Source of the DNA: Stomoxys calcitrans
Taxonomy: Eukaryota; Arthropoda; Insecta; Diptera; Muscidae
Direction of reading: 5' to 3'
Length of the DNA: 64,000 nucleotides
NCBI RefSeq assembly: GCF_963082655.1
Contig: NC_081554.1
Span: 128,067,453 to 128,131,452, forward strand
Part shown: positions 47,733-59,000 of the stretch, one piece after another
How positions within the stretch are numbered: position 1 is the first letter of the stretch
Layout: the number at the start of each line of letters is the position of its first letter
The notes under the pieces: generated by a model
What the model saw: only the letters and a program-made list of their open reading frames with translations
Told to the model about the DNA's origin: nothing
Databases searched by the model: none
Translations under genes and position numbers: made by a program

Positions 47733-48378
47733 TTGGGCATTGAGCAATTACATATTCCTAGTTCATACCAATAATATACCACCTTATAGTTGAATTCTTG
47801 CAAATAGTTATTTTATGTATCCGCTCCCTTTTTCAATATCAGATAACATGACTTCTAAGAGCGTAAGAGTGGTCTATATGACAATTGTATGTATATGAAC
47901 AATTTTAAATTTCTAAAGACTGCGAAATTAGCACAGACGGACGGACGGGAAGATCTGAATTTAAATATAAATGGAAATTAATTGAAAATCCATATTATAT
48001 GTAGTTTAAAGGATCGGAAATTAATATTTCGATAAAAAAAAAACCATCCATTCTATGTTTGTGAGTACAATAATGGTTTCCGACAGGACAATATCCCGCT
48101 GATATTATTTGATAATCATAAAAGAAAAATAAATATTTTCAAATCATATTCTTATAGGTTTTCATTGTTGTAACTTTATTATTAAAACTTCTACGTATTT
48201 AACCTTAAACACATTACAGATAAAATTATTAAAACAATAAGTTGCTTTAGATCACAACGATTACACTTTATTCCAAGATTACGGGCTTATTTAAAACCCT
48301 CGTGTGTAGAGTAGCCCCAAGCGAAACTCGCACTGCTAAAGAAAAATGTTTTATTTCTCTTACATCTCTCTTATATAT
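47733..48378. other. No gene seen
   Basis: AT-rich. Near 47935-47960 a cagacggacggacggga piece resembles family A in reverse. Confidence 0.4.
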
Positions 48379-48986
48379 AAAGGGTGATTTTTTTGAGGTT
48401 AGGATTTTCATGCATTAGTGTTTGACAGATCACGTGGGATTTCAGACATGGTGTCAAAGAGAAAGATGCTCAGTATGCTTTGACATTTCATCATGAATAG
48501 ACTTACTAACGAGCAACGCTTGCAAATCATTGAATTTTATTACCAAAATCAGTGTTCGGTTCGAAATGTGTTCATTCACCGTAACGTTGCGTCCAACAGC
48601 ATCTTTGAAAAAATACGGTCCAATGATTCCACCAGCGTACAAACCACACCAACAGTGCATTTTTCGGGATGCATGGGCAGTTCTTGAACGGCTTCTGGTT
48701 GCTCTTCACTCCAAATGCGGCAATTTTGCTTATTTACGTAGCCATTCAACCAGAAATGAGCCTCATCGCTGAACAAAATTTGTCAAAATTTGAACACATT
48801 TCGAACCGAACACTAATTTTGGTAATAAAATTCAATGATTTGCAAGCGTTGCTCGTTAGTAAGTCTATTCATGATGAAATGTCAAAGCATACTGAGCATC
48901 TTTCTCTTTGACACCATGTCTGAAATCCCACGTGATCTGTCAAATACTAATGCATGAAAATCCTAACCTCAAAAAAATCACCCTTT
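48379..48986. mobile_element. Foldback Tc1/mariner-type element
   Basis: Two 196-bp arms, 48379-48574 and 48791-48986, are inverted and differ at about two positions by eye. They begin aaagggtgatttttttgagg. Each arm encodes the start of a transposase, MNRLTNEQRLQIIEFYYQN. The centre holds minus-strand transposase text out of normal order: FSDEAHFWLNGYVNKQNCRI then WSEEQPEAVQELPMHPEK, and separately GGIIGPYFFKDAVGRNVTV. So it is a deletion derivative whose start was duplicated and inverted at its far end. It cannot encode a working transposase. Confidence 0.88.
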
Positions 48987-49269
48987 ATATAGGTAATTTA
49001 AAAAGACTGACAAACTTGACATGTTACTTAAATTAGTAAAAAAAATATATAAAAAAATCTCATGCTACAATACCAAAGCCAAATTCGTACTCTATGTATC
49101 AGTGAATCCTGTCTATGTATAAAGTAAAGTATTATATAACAATTTTATTCGTTCGATTAAAAATATGCTCAACGTATGCTTTATTTACCTATCACTTGCC
49201 GTGATACAAAAAATATCGAATTTCTACATCAAAAATAATTAAATCAATTAATACATTGTTTGAAAAGAT
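48987..49269. other. No gene seen
   Basis: AT-rich, unassigned. Confidence 0.4.
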
Positions 49270-49611
49270 TTTTATAAGTCAATACCATGTTTAATCGGTA
49301 GAATTTAGGTCTATATTTTTTCTATGTAGCAACAATATTCACCAATGCCGGGCTTTTTCTTATAGAGTGGCCAACTTTCATTCGAAATGTTAAGGTACAC
49401 TTTATGAATCATTATATCCTCAGTAAAATGCAATACACCAAGTCTAGAGGAAGAAAATTAACCGTACAACATTACTGACCCACCACCATGCTTTACTGTA
49501 CGCTTCATATTTTTGGCAACATACATAATGTCTACCATATGAACCAAAAAGGTTAAATTAGCTCTCATCAGTGAATAGCACATTCTTCCAGCGCATCTGC
49601 TGATTAATTAT

Positions 49612-49612
<1 letters not shown>
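49270..49612 (-). pseudogene. Tc1-like transposase fragment
   Basis: The minus strand gives INQQMRWKNVLFTDESNLTF, then a MKRTVKHGGGSVMLYG block, then LGVLHFTEDIMIHKVYLNI, the middle of a Tc1-type catalytic domain (DES of box 1 present). One stop and an unrelated C-terminus follow; the rest is missing. It differs from the remnant at 5670. Confidence 0.8.

Positions 49613-49653
<41 letters not shown>
49613..49653. repeat. (TA)n microsatellite
   Basis: About 20 TA dinucleotides abutting the Tc1-like fragment. Confidence 0.9.
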
Positions 49654-49657
<4 letters not shown>

Positions 49658-49869
49658 TTAAGGGTAATTGATGCAAAATTACACTTTAAATGTCCAATTT
49701 TAGGAAAATCGTTCAAAATGATTGGGTCCCTTTTGATCAACGACACCTGTTGATACCGACAAAAAACTAAAATATAACTGAAAGTTCGGGTTCATTTTTT
49801 CATTTTACTACACTATCACCACATATTGTATGTCTTTGATTTTTGTTAGCGAATTTGATAACAATTATA

Positions 49870-50101
49870 TTGGGTTGCCCAAAAAGTAGTTGCGGATTTT
49901 TCATATAGTCGGCGTTGACAAATTTTTTCACAGCTTGTGACTCTGTAATTGCATTCTTTCTTCTGTCAGTCAGCTGTTACTTTTGCTTGCTTTAGAAGAA
50001 AAGTGTAAAAAAGTATATTTGATTAAAGTTCATTCTAAGTTTTATTAAAAATGCATTTACTTTCTTTTAAAAAATCCGCAATTACTTTTTGGGCAACCCA
50101 A
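49870..50101. mobile_element. mariner-type MITE, copy 2
   Basis: 232 bp, TA on both sides, ends ttgggttgcccaaaaagtag and ttactttttgggcaacccaa. Almost the same as 27739-27974 apart from a few substitutions and short indels. Confidence 0.9.
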
Positions 50102-50157
50102 TATATTGCATAAAAAAGCTATTGTATATCACTTACTGAAAAACAGTGAAACTTGCA

Positions 50158-50310
50158 GTGTCGCATGTGTTAGCATGTCCGCCAATGATGCTAAACGCCT
50201 GGGCCTTTATCCATTGAAGCGGCATGTTATCCTGAATCGGCTATAAAAAGCAGTTCTCATATCAATTAGCTAAAATATAGATCGGGCATTACTCACTGAT
50301 ATGAGAGAAG
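50158..50310 (+). repeat. tRNA-derived SINE, decayed
   Basis: Head text gttagcatgtccgccaatga and acgcctgggcc; the B box is eroded. Body pieces follow (gaatcggctataaaaagcag, cactgatatgagagaagtc). Confidence 0.65.
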
Positions 50311-51944
50311 TCTTCTCGCTATTCTTTTATGGGACGATCGTGAGAAATTGGTAATTTACCTGATTATTATGCTGTTTACGAGAATGGGCAAATAGCTAAA
50401 ACCAGTCGTAATGGTGATATTTTCTTTCTTTGGCTGAAATGTGTTTCTTTGGTATGAATAAAAATGGGCGAGATGTTAAGTACGTGAGGGGAGGATTGCC
50501 TTAATGAGATGAGAGTTTGCGGAAGGTTTGGAATTTATCCAAGTTTTCTGTGGACTGTACTTGTGAGATCACAGATTTACAGTTCTCATCAAGGTGAAAG
50601 AGGTTCTTTTGAGTGGTATATAAAAAGGGAAAGTAAAACAAATGGGTTAAGGTGAGGTTACCAATTTATTGCTGACTCGAATGCTGCTGCTGACGAAGTG
50701 ACCAAGCTTACATATTTAAACCTGCCAAGAACCCTTCGAGTATCGGCATTTGTATCATTTTTTAAGTACATTTTCATGACATTTAGATTTTGTTTTATTA
50801 ATTTTAGTGCCTTTCATACCTATAATTCATTAATGACTTCAAAATACGAATTATTGACTTTAAATTTGGTTTCTCGTAAGCATATATACAAATAAAGTAT
50901 AAACTTTTGATTTATTAGCAATTATTGGTCCGAATTGTCATAAAAATTTCAACATTTCAAACTACCATAAATAAATTTCCAATAGACAGACAGTCAGGTA
51001 CAACTCCAACATCAGTAAACCTTAATGACTATTCAATAATAAATCGCAAATTTGCATGAACTGATATATATATATATATATCATATTGGACTGTAAATGC
51101 CACCACCGGATGACAAAGTCGTCGCACTAACGCCATAATGCTATTGGTGTCATGACTTTCATTTTCAGCTGTGGAAATTATCTATCGCAGTGACTATGTA
51201 TGTTTGCTGCCAACAGGATACTACCTCTCAAATTAAAGTTTGGCGCTATTTTGTAAGCGCTTAAACAGTTGTTAAACGCCTACCGTCCAATTCCCTTCAG
51301 CACTATATCATTCATTCATCTATTCGCTTCCAAAGGCTGTGTAGTCAATCCTCCCCCATAGGGAAATAAACGAATGAACGTAAATCACATTGAGCCAATT
51401 AGGTGACATGCAATAAAGCCAAATAGGCAGAGGAAACGAAATGAGGAACAATTGTAACGCTTAGTGGTGCAGGTTCACAAGAAAATTCCCATGCGTCGAA
51501 AGGAAGCACAAAGGGGCCAATTATTAGAATGAAACAATAATGGTTTATAATCTTACTCGCGTGGGCCATATGGGCTACAAACAATTAACCATGTGCGCTT
51601 ATTTGCAGGTGTTGAATTTATTCCGTTCTAATAGCTGTGACACCTGTAAACTTTATCCTTTGTTTTGCTGAAGCTTAGACCTTCGTAGCATGGTCAAAGA
51701 AACGGTAATTGATGTATGTATGTAGTGGTGGGTAAGGAAAAACAACTAAGTCCTTCATAGCGAAATCTTATTTTTTAATGTCTGCAAAGTTACTCCTTCC
51801 GTGGAATTGACCGTGTAAGGTTATATTCACAAACTATAATAATGGATGGATGGATTCACAAATACTTGTTCGATTTGTTCATTGTGTTTTAGATTTCAGA
51901 CTATTTTTCGATATGAGTTGATTGAATAAAATAAATATTTTAAT
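50311..51944. other. No gene seen
   Basis: AT-rich with a short TA run at 51063-51080. Frames at 50698 and 51399 have no motif. Confidence 0.4.
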
Positions 51945-52215
51945 GGCCGGAACCATAGAGCGAACAAGATTCTTATCTGATTTTTTATTCAACATCCATA
52001 CTAAGTCTGGTTCGATCTATAATCTGATGCAGCATACAAGATCGATCTCTCGATTTAATTTCTTAAGTCTTTAGAGAACAAAATTCTTATCTAATTTGGT
52101 TAAACTGTTTACAATGACTTCTAGTATGACCTCCAATATCCATGCTTAGTATGGTCCTAGTCGATGAATAACTGGACTAGCATGAAACCGATCGCGAAAT
52201 TTTCTTCAGCCGCAA
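51945..52215 (+). repeat. Family A, degraded internal fragment
   Basis: Recognisable text: atgcagcatacaagatcgatct, ttaagtctttagagaacaaa and tttacaatgacttctagtat. Confidence 0.5.
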
Positions 52216-52289
52216 TATGGCGCAAATATCATCCGATTTTAAAGAAATGAGTTTGAAAGACAAAAGATAACAGATTGGCAACCACATCG

Positions 52290-52680
52290 CTGCAAGCTTA
52301 TGATGACCATCCGAAACTTAAAATAGAATATCGCTTTGCTGTCGTTGATAAATCTGAAATCTCACTCTTTGCGCCCGTTATGACATTACTGTCTGTTTGA
52401 AAACGTGTTGTGAGACTAAAGATTATAGCGATGACAATTTCTTCTGTGAGGAAGTCGAAAAAGAGGAAACTTTAGAACATTTGCTGTGTGTGTCATGCAC
52501 TGGCAATCAGAAAAAGTTTTTTATTCTTTGAAGACTTGTCGGAATTATCGGATGTAAACATTTAGTTCAACGTTAGAAACAAAAAATCATTTTTCCATAT
52601 CGTGCCGTATCCACATGAAAAACGCGTGGCGTAGTCGGCTAAATGTATTTTAGCTCCATTAAACCTTGTGATTGTGTTGT
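52290..52680 (+). pseudogene. Jockey-type 3' end fragment
   Basis: Corresponds to the last part of 30735-32040: text like LFAPVMTLLSV, then gaggaaactttagaacattt and gctgtgtgtgtcatgcactg, then the 3' UTR. Multiple frameshifts. It ends about 170 bp before the flippase exon. Confidence 0.7.
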
Positions 52681-52847
52681 ACACAATTTTAGATAAATAT
52701 TTAGGGGTTGTTCTTCAGATTTCGCTTTTAGGTTGGCAACTTATTGAATTTATGAAATTCTTATACAAATTTAAAATCTTTCTCTTTTTTTTCTATACTG
52801 TCACCGGTCAATAATTTTCTCCTTCTGTCTTTTTATTCTGCTTTCAG

Positions 52848-53028
52848 TGAAACGGAACGTTACAAAAGAGCGAAATGGCAAGACATCCGCGTTGGTGATA
52901 TTGTACATTTGTCAAACAATGAAACAGTACCTGCTGACATTTTGCTATTGCGTACTAGTGACTCCCATGGGGTCTGCTATATAGACACCTGTGATTTGGA
53001 TGGCGAAACAAATCTTAAAAGACGAGAG
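52848..53028 (+). CDS. ATP10: ATP10-type flippase exon (A domain)
   Basis: Preceded by a pyrimidine-rich tract and ctttcag, followed by gttagt. It starts with the last base of a split codon, then [19 protein letters not shown]. It contains [11 protein letters not shown] and the DGET motif (codons 52999-53010), whose glutamate drives dephosphorylation in this family. It ends in phase 0 after a GAG codon. The preceding exons, which should carry M1-M2, were not recognised. Confidence 0.93.
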
Positions 53029-56000
53029 GTTAGTACAGAATAACATGTGTAGTATATATTCAACTATCATGACATTCATATTTTTGGTTAAGAAGTGTTT
53101 TCAAGGTTTATGTATAGAAATTTTCATTTATGTTTATTATATATGCATACATGTTATATATAATGTATTCTAAACCATTTTAAGCTAACCCAATTTTTTA
53201 CTTATGATGCTGAATTTATATTTTGGGTCCAGCAATAATGCATCATAAAAATCATCATTAAAAAATTCTTATATTCTTTTTTCAAATATTGTATATTCCT
53301 CGATGATCAATACAAATTGTCATGCTTTCAAACCTCTTTTTATGACATTTTCAAAACCTTGGTTTTAGAACTCTTCAACAGCTTCTTCTGTCGTCAGAAT
53401 AAGTAGTTAACCCAATTTGTGCACCATACGCCACTACTGTTGTACAGGGTATTATAACTTTTTGCATTTGTTTGTAACACCTATACAAGCGTCTAAAATT
53501 TTTTCGCAACGCTTCCTTCTATGAGAACCACAATATGTACAGAATTTCTTCGAAATCGGTTCATATAGGGATATAGCTCCCATATATATGTTCGTGAATA
53601 TTTTGGTGATTCGTTAACCGATCGTCACGAAATTTGGCACGAAGATTTCTCTTATGACCCTTTAGCTAACTGTTGGAATTCCGAGGAATGGGTTGAGATA
53701 TAGGTATAGCTCCCATATATGCGAATCTTCCAATTTTCACTTTAAAAACCTATGCAAGCGCATTTATCAGCCGATCTCATAATAGGTCACAATCGGGACA
53801 TACATCCTGCACGTTGGCATCAATCCTTGTTCTGTAAGAGGAGAGACGGCTGCATCTGCCGGATAATAATTGAGCCAGAACTACTCTTGAATGGCGGGCT
53901 AGGTACATTTTGTTCAGGTGCGATTGGAGGCGGTCGTTCTCCAAGGACCAGATTCACCCGGTACCTATTTACCGCGTCTGGTACCGTGTCTGCATTAGAC
54001 CCGCTTGGTATGCCGCTTGATCTAGAGGTTCTGTCTGGGAGCGCTGAACCTCTCGCTCGAGATCATGAATATCCAATTAAAAACTTCTGGGCGGTGAATA
54101 CCTATCCACAAGATGATAATTTGGGTGATCTCTGCGCTGACAGTTCTGAAGGTATTGATTGGACAGGATATAGCTATGTCTTCGCACGGTTAGGATATTT
54201 TTCTCTTAATGGAGGCGGTCCATGTGAGAACTGAGAAGACAGCCCGTCGCAGTTCGAAGTGCTGTAATCTGACAGATCTGAATATTATTCCACTGCGTGT
54301 CACATAGCTGACAAGATCACATTTGCGCGATTGGCCAGATCGGCCAATTGTCAAAAAGGGTTTGTTGAGGACCTTGTTTCTATTTATGACTTTGTCAAAA
54401 TTGCTGTGGCATGTGAGGAGAATTTATAAGAGCTATCAAATGGCGGAAGATTTTTGTGGCAGAAATCTTCAAATCTCTTGCAGCAAAATAAGAGGTTGTG
54501 TAAATAAGTTCTTTGTGGTAGATACCATGATCGTACAAACGTTCATATATTATATGATCTCTATGCCGTCTGGAGTGGGTGGAGGTCTGGTAGGGGTTAA
54601 ACAGTGCCGGAGATTTTATCCCGCCTTGGGGAACTCACTGTTTCACTCTACGATGTTTCGACTTCTTATCCTTAAATTTCACAAATGAGTGGCGACCATA
54701 CAAATAATTCGCAACCTAACCACGAGGAGCGTCCTATCATATTGTCTGGACTGATTGAAGCCACGGCAAATGTGCGGTGATGGAATGCAGAGCAGTTGCT
54801 CTGGTATATTGCTATCTATTTTTCTCATATTTGATCCAATATAGCTTAAGTTTAGCGCAGAGAGTTGTTTAAATTTCTCAACATTGACATGGTCGGTAAA
54901 TATGCCCGATTTAGGGGTGTTTTGGGGATTGGAAAATCCCCAAGCCCGGAAAATATATCAGCAACGTGCACTATTCTCATATATCTATACATCATTTATT
55001 TGATATATATTGCTATTGGCCTCAAAATTGGATATCAAATCCGTTTTCTAATCTCATTTAAACTCCTTATTGCAAAAGTCAGCAAATATGTCCGGTTAGG
55101 GTTTTGACCTTAAGAACTGTAAATATTTAGTTCCACTCTCTTTAAGACCCAAATTGTCTTGGTGAACAAATACGTCCTATTTGGGCGTTGTTATGGTGGT
55201 GAGACGTCCTCTAGACAGTTGGTCCCTAATGTTGATATCAGATACGTAGTCTACTCCCAAATACCTTTAATTTGAGCTCCATATTGCCATAGTCGGCAAT
55301 CATGACCGGCTGGGCGGGAATGGGCGGCCACTCAGAGAGTTGGCCTTGAAAATATATATCGGATTCGTGTTATATTCCAAAAATCCTCTTATTTGAGCCT
55401 CATATTGCGATAGTCAGCAAATACTTACTATTTGGGTGGTGTTGTGGGGGTGGAGTGGCCCCATAGACACTTTTCCCGAATATTGATATCAGATTCGTGC
55501 TTTACTCCCAAATATCTTTCATTTGAGCCCCATATTGCTATGGTCGTAAATTTGTTCCCTTTGGGGGATGTTTTCGGGGAGAGGCGGCCCCCCAAACACT
55601 TGGTCCCATATTTGGATACCAGATTCGAATTCTACACTCAAATACCTTTTATTTAAGCTCCATATTCCTATGGTCAGTAAATAAGTCCTGTTTGGGGCGT
55701 GTTTTGGGGAAGGGGATGACCCCCAGAAACGTGGTCCCACATTTGGATAAGAGATTCGTATTCTACTTGTAAATACCTTTCATTTGAGTCCCATATTACC
55801 ATGGTCGGTAAATATGTCCGATTTAGGGGTGTTTTGGGGGTTGGGGTGATTGGTCTAAATATATGTTTGGTAGGTTTTAGAATGGGGATAGGTACCCCAT
55901 CCATAATTTGGATACCAATTTTTTATTTTTAAGGTACTATATGAGAGCACACAAAATTTCGCTTAAATCGCACCACCAATCTCCGAGATCTGGCGTTTCT

Positions 56001-59000
56001 GAAAATTTGGGTAAGGGGAAGGTCCGCCCCCCCTTCAGATATCAAAAAATGTAGTACCCTATTTTCACCACGGGATCACCATCTGTGAAAATTTCAAGAA
56101 AATCAATTCAGCCGTTTCTGAGTCTATAAGTTCTATAACACACAAAAAAACAAACAAACACAAATTGATTTTTATATATAAGATATTCGATTTTTCCTTT
56201 TTCGATTTTGAACTTGGTCTTGCTGAATAGCTTATCGACGGTCATGTTTGTCTTCCAGGCTAGCTGATACTTCTCCTTAGAGTAGATATTGGACTTGCTT
56301 AGTCTCTCTGAAAAGCCTTCTTCATATGATACCGTTTTGTATATTTTTCCTTCTGAATATTTTAGCCTCTTCGAATCGTCTCCGTATCTTTGTTTGGTTT
56401 TGCATATCAATTGCCTTATGGTGTGACTGGGAAAATCATTGGCTTTTAAAATGTATTTTATTCTTCCTTCGTTTCTCGCGTGAAACTCAGTGTGGCTAAT
56501 GCTAAGAACTCTCTTGATAAAATTTGTTGCGGTATGGGTTATTATTCGTCTGTGGTGTTTATAATGAAAATTGATAAGTCGTGCCGAAGCGGTCGATTTT
56601 TGGTACCAATCAACTTTCAGTACGTTATTTGGTCTATGTACCATACAGTAAAGGTATGGTAGTTTCTTTTCTAGTTCCTCTTCTTTAGTTAACTGTATTT
56701 ATCGGTGGTAAGCATTTAGAGCTTCTAAAGTTTGGTCCACATCCGATTTCCTTACGACTGCGAAGATATCATCCACATATTTCGTTATTATCTTTGTCTT
56801 GACTATTTTCTCCATTACGTTGTCAAGTAGGTCCTCCATAATAATATCGGCGATGATGGGTGATGCTGGGGAAGCTATATGCCTGCCCTTGAGCTGCTCG
56901 TAAACTGATGCTGGGGAACCCATATGCATGCCCTTGAGCTGCTCGTAAACTTTATCCTCATATTTGAAGTACCTTGTATCCTTGATACAATATGAAATTA
57001 TTTCCTTAAAAATCTTGCATGGTATACGTGTATGTTTTTCAATTTCTCCCCATTTTCTCTCAATCGTTTGTATAGCCAAATTCACCGGGATGCTCGGAAA
57101 TAATGAAACCACATCAAATGAAATTAAAATATCGTCGTCATCTATTTTGAGGTTTTTAATTTTTGGCCTGAAGTCAAGTGCGTCCTTTATGTTATATTTA
57201 GAATTCGCGGTTGTATGTTCCAAAATATTTACCAAGTATTTACATATGTTATAGGATGGGGAATTAACATATGAGCACATTAACATATGAGCCTCAATGG
57301 TGTACCCTCTATGAATTTTAGGCAATCCGTAAATCCTTGGGGCCAATGAAGTTCTGCTTGTCAGTTTATTCTTCTCTCGAATATTTATTAGATTTAAGTT
57401 GAAGAGTTTTTCAACTAATTTGTTTCGGAGTCGGGGTCAATTTTCACACATCGTGTAGAATATTCTTCATTTTTGTTTCGTAGTCAAGTTTGTCCATCGC
57501 TACAGTCTTTCTTCCTTTGTCAACACTTAAAATAAGTGTGTCCTTATTCTCTTTCTAATATTTGCTTGCCTGTACCACTGTGTCTGCTACATATTTGTCT
57601 TTATTGTAGTTTTTTAATATATTGTATAACTTATCAATGAGTTTGGAACACTTTGTATTTGCAGGTGGTTCGTGGTTTCACTGATAAGCAAACTATATTT
57701 ATGCCAAACAAATTTGTTAGTCGGGTCGAGGCGGATGCACCCACAACAAAATTATACCGCTTTCATGGGGCCTTAATACATCCTTCTGGCGAAAGGGTAC
57801 CGATATCAACTGAGTGTCTGTTGCTACGGGAAAGTAGACTTAAGGTAGGTGGAATATTTGTTGCATTTTATTCTTAAATATGACGTATATATTATTTCAA
57901 CAGAATACAGATTATATCGAGGGCATTGTAGTATATGCCGGTCATGAGACAAAATCTATGCTTAATAATAGCGGACCACGCTATAAACGTTCCCAGGTGG
58001 AACAACAAATGAACATTGATGTTATTTGGTAAGTTAAATGATCATTAGCATCCACTGGCCACTTGTTAATTGTCTATGAATTCGTGATTTAATTTATACA
58101 CAGGTGTGTTATTATCTTGTTAATCTTATGTGTGGTTGGTGCTGTCGGTTGCAAAATGTGGCTTAGTTCTTTTGAACATTTCCCTGTACCTTATTTACCG
58201 TTTGATGTGAATCCAGACTACGAAGGCCTTTTAATATTTTGGACCTATATTATTATACTACAAGTGATGATACCGCTTTCGCTGTATGTTACCATAGAGC
58301 TATGCAAGATATTGCAAGTATACCATATACATAACAATATGGACTTGTTTGACAACGACACCAATAAGAAGACCGAATGCCGAGCCATGAATATTACCGA
58401 AGAATTGGGTCAAGTGCAGCACATATTTTCCGATAAGACCGGCACATTGACGGAGAATAAAATGTTATTTCGTCGGTGTGCCGTCAATGGGGTAGACTAC
58501 AATCATCCAGCATCAGAACTAGAAAAGGCATACTCAAAGCCCGGATCCCCAGCACCGCCTTTAATAGCAAATGCCTCTCTTCTCAACGACATGATGGGTT
58601 TGGGCTCATCCGGACAGTATTTGATGCAGAATTCTCAGCGAATTCAAGAGTTTTTAGTTGTTTTGGCGATATGCAACACAGTGATAGTAAGTGCAACGCC
58701 GCATCGTGATCTCATGAATGCCAGTGGCATAATAGAGGTGCAGAGCAATAATGCATCATTGGTGGGTGATTCCTCTGTGACTTTAAAAGGTGAGCATATA
58801 ATAAGTACATGGATGTTAAGTTGCTATCACACGATATGTATTGTCATATGTATTTTCAAAGATATCAAGTCTGAAAGTTGTACGAGTCGTGTGATACGTA
58901 CGAAAAATGGATTTTCGAATAAACTCTTTCGATTAAAGTGAGCTCTCATTTCATCAATGCATATACATGCATACATAGACACAACTCTATAAAAAATAAA

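Noticed and set aside
1..52847. Search for the upstream flippase exons (M1-M2)
   Set aside because: Reading by eye I found no segment with the conserved P4 N-terminal text. They may be outside the window or missed; a protein-to-DNA alignment would decide.
53752..54234. 160-codon plus-strand frame with no family resemblance
   Set aside because: It is the shadow of an antisense Jockey-clade ORF2 whose C-terminus reads clearly on the minus strand.
57653..57877. 74-codon frame as an independent small gene
   Set aside because: It is a flippase exon extended into both neighbouring introns.
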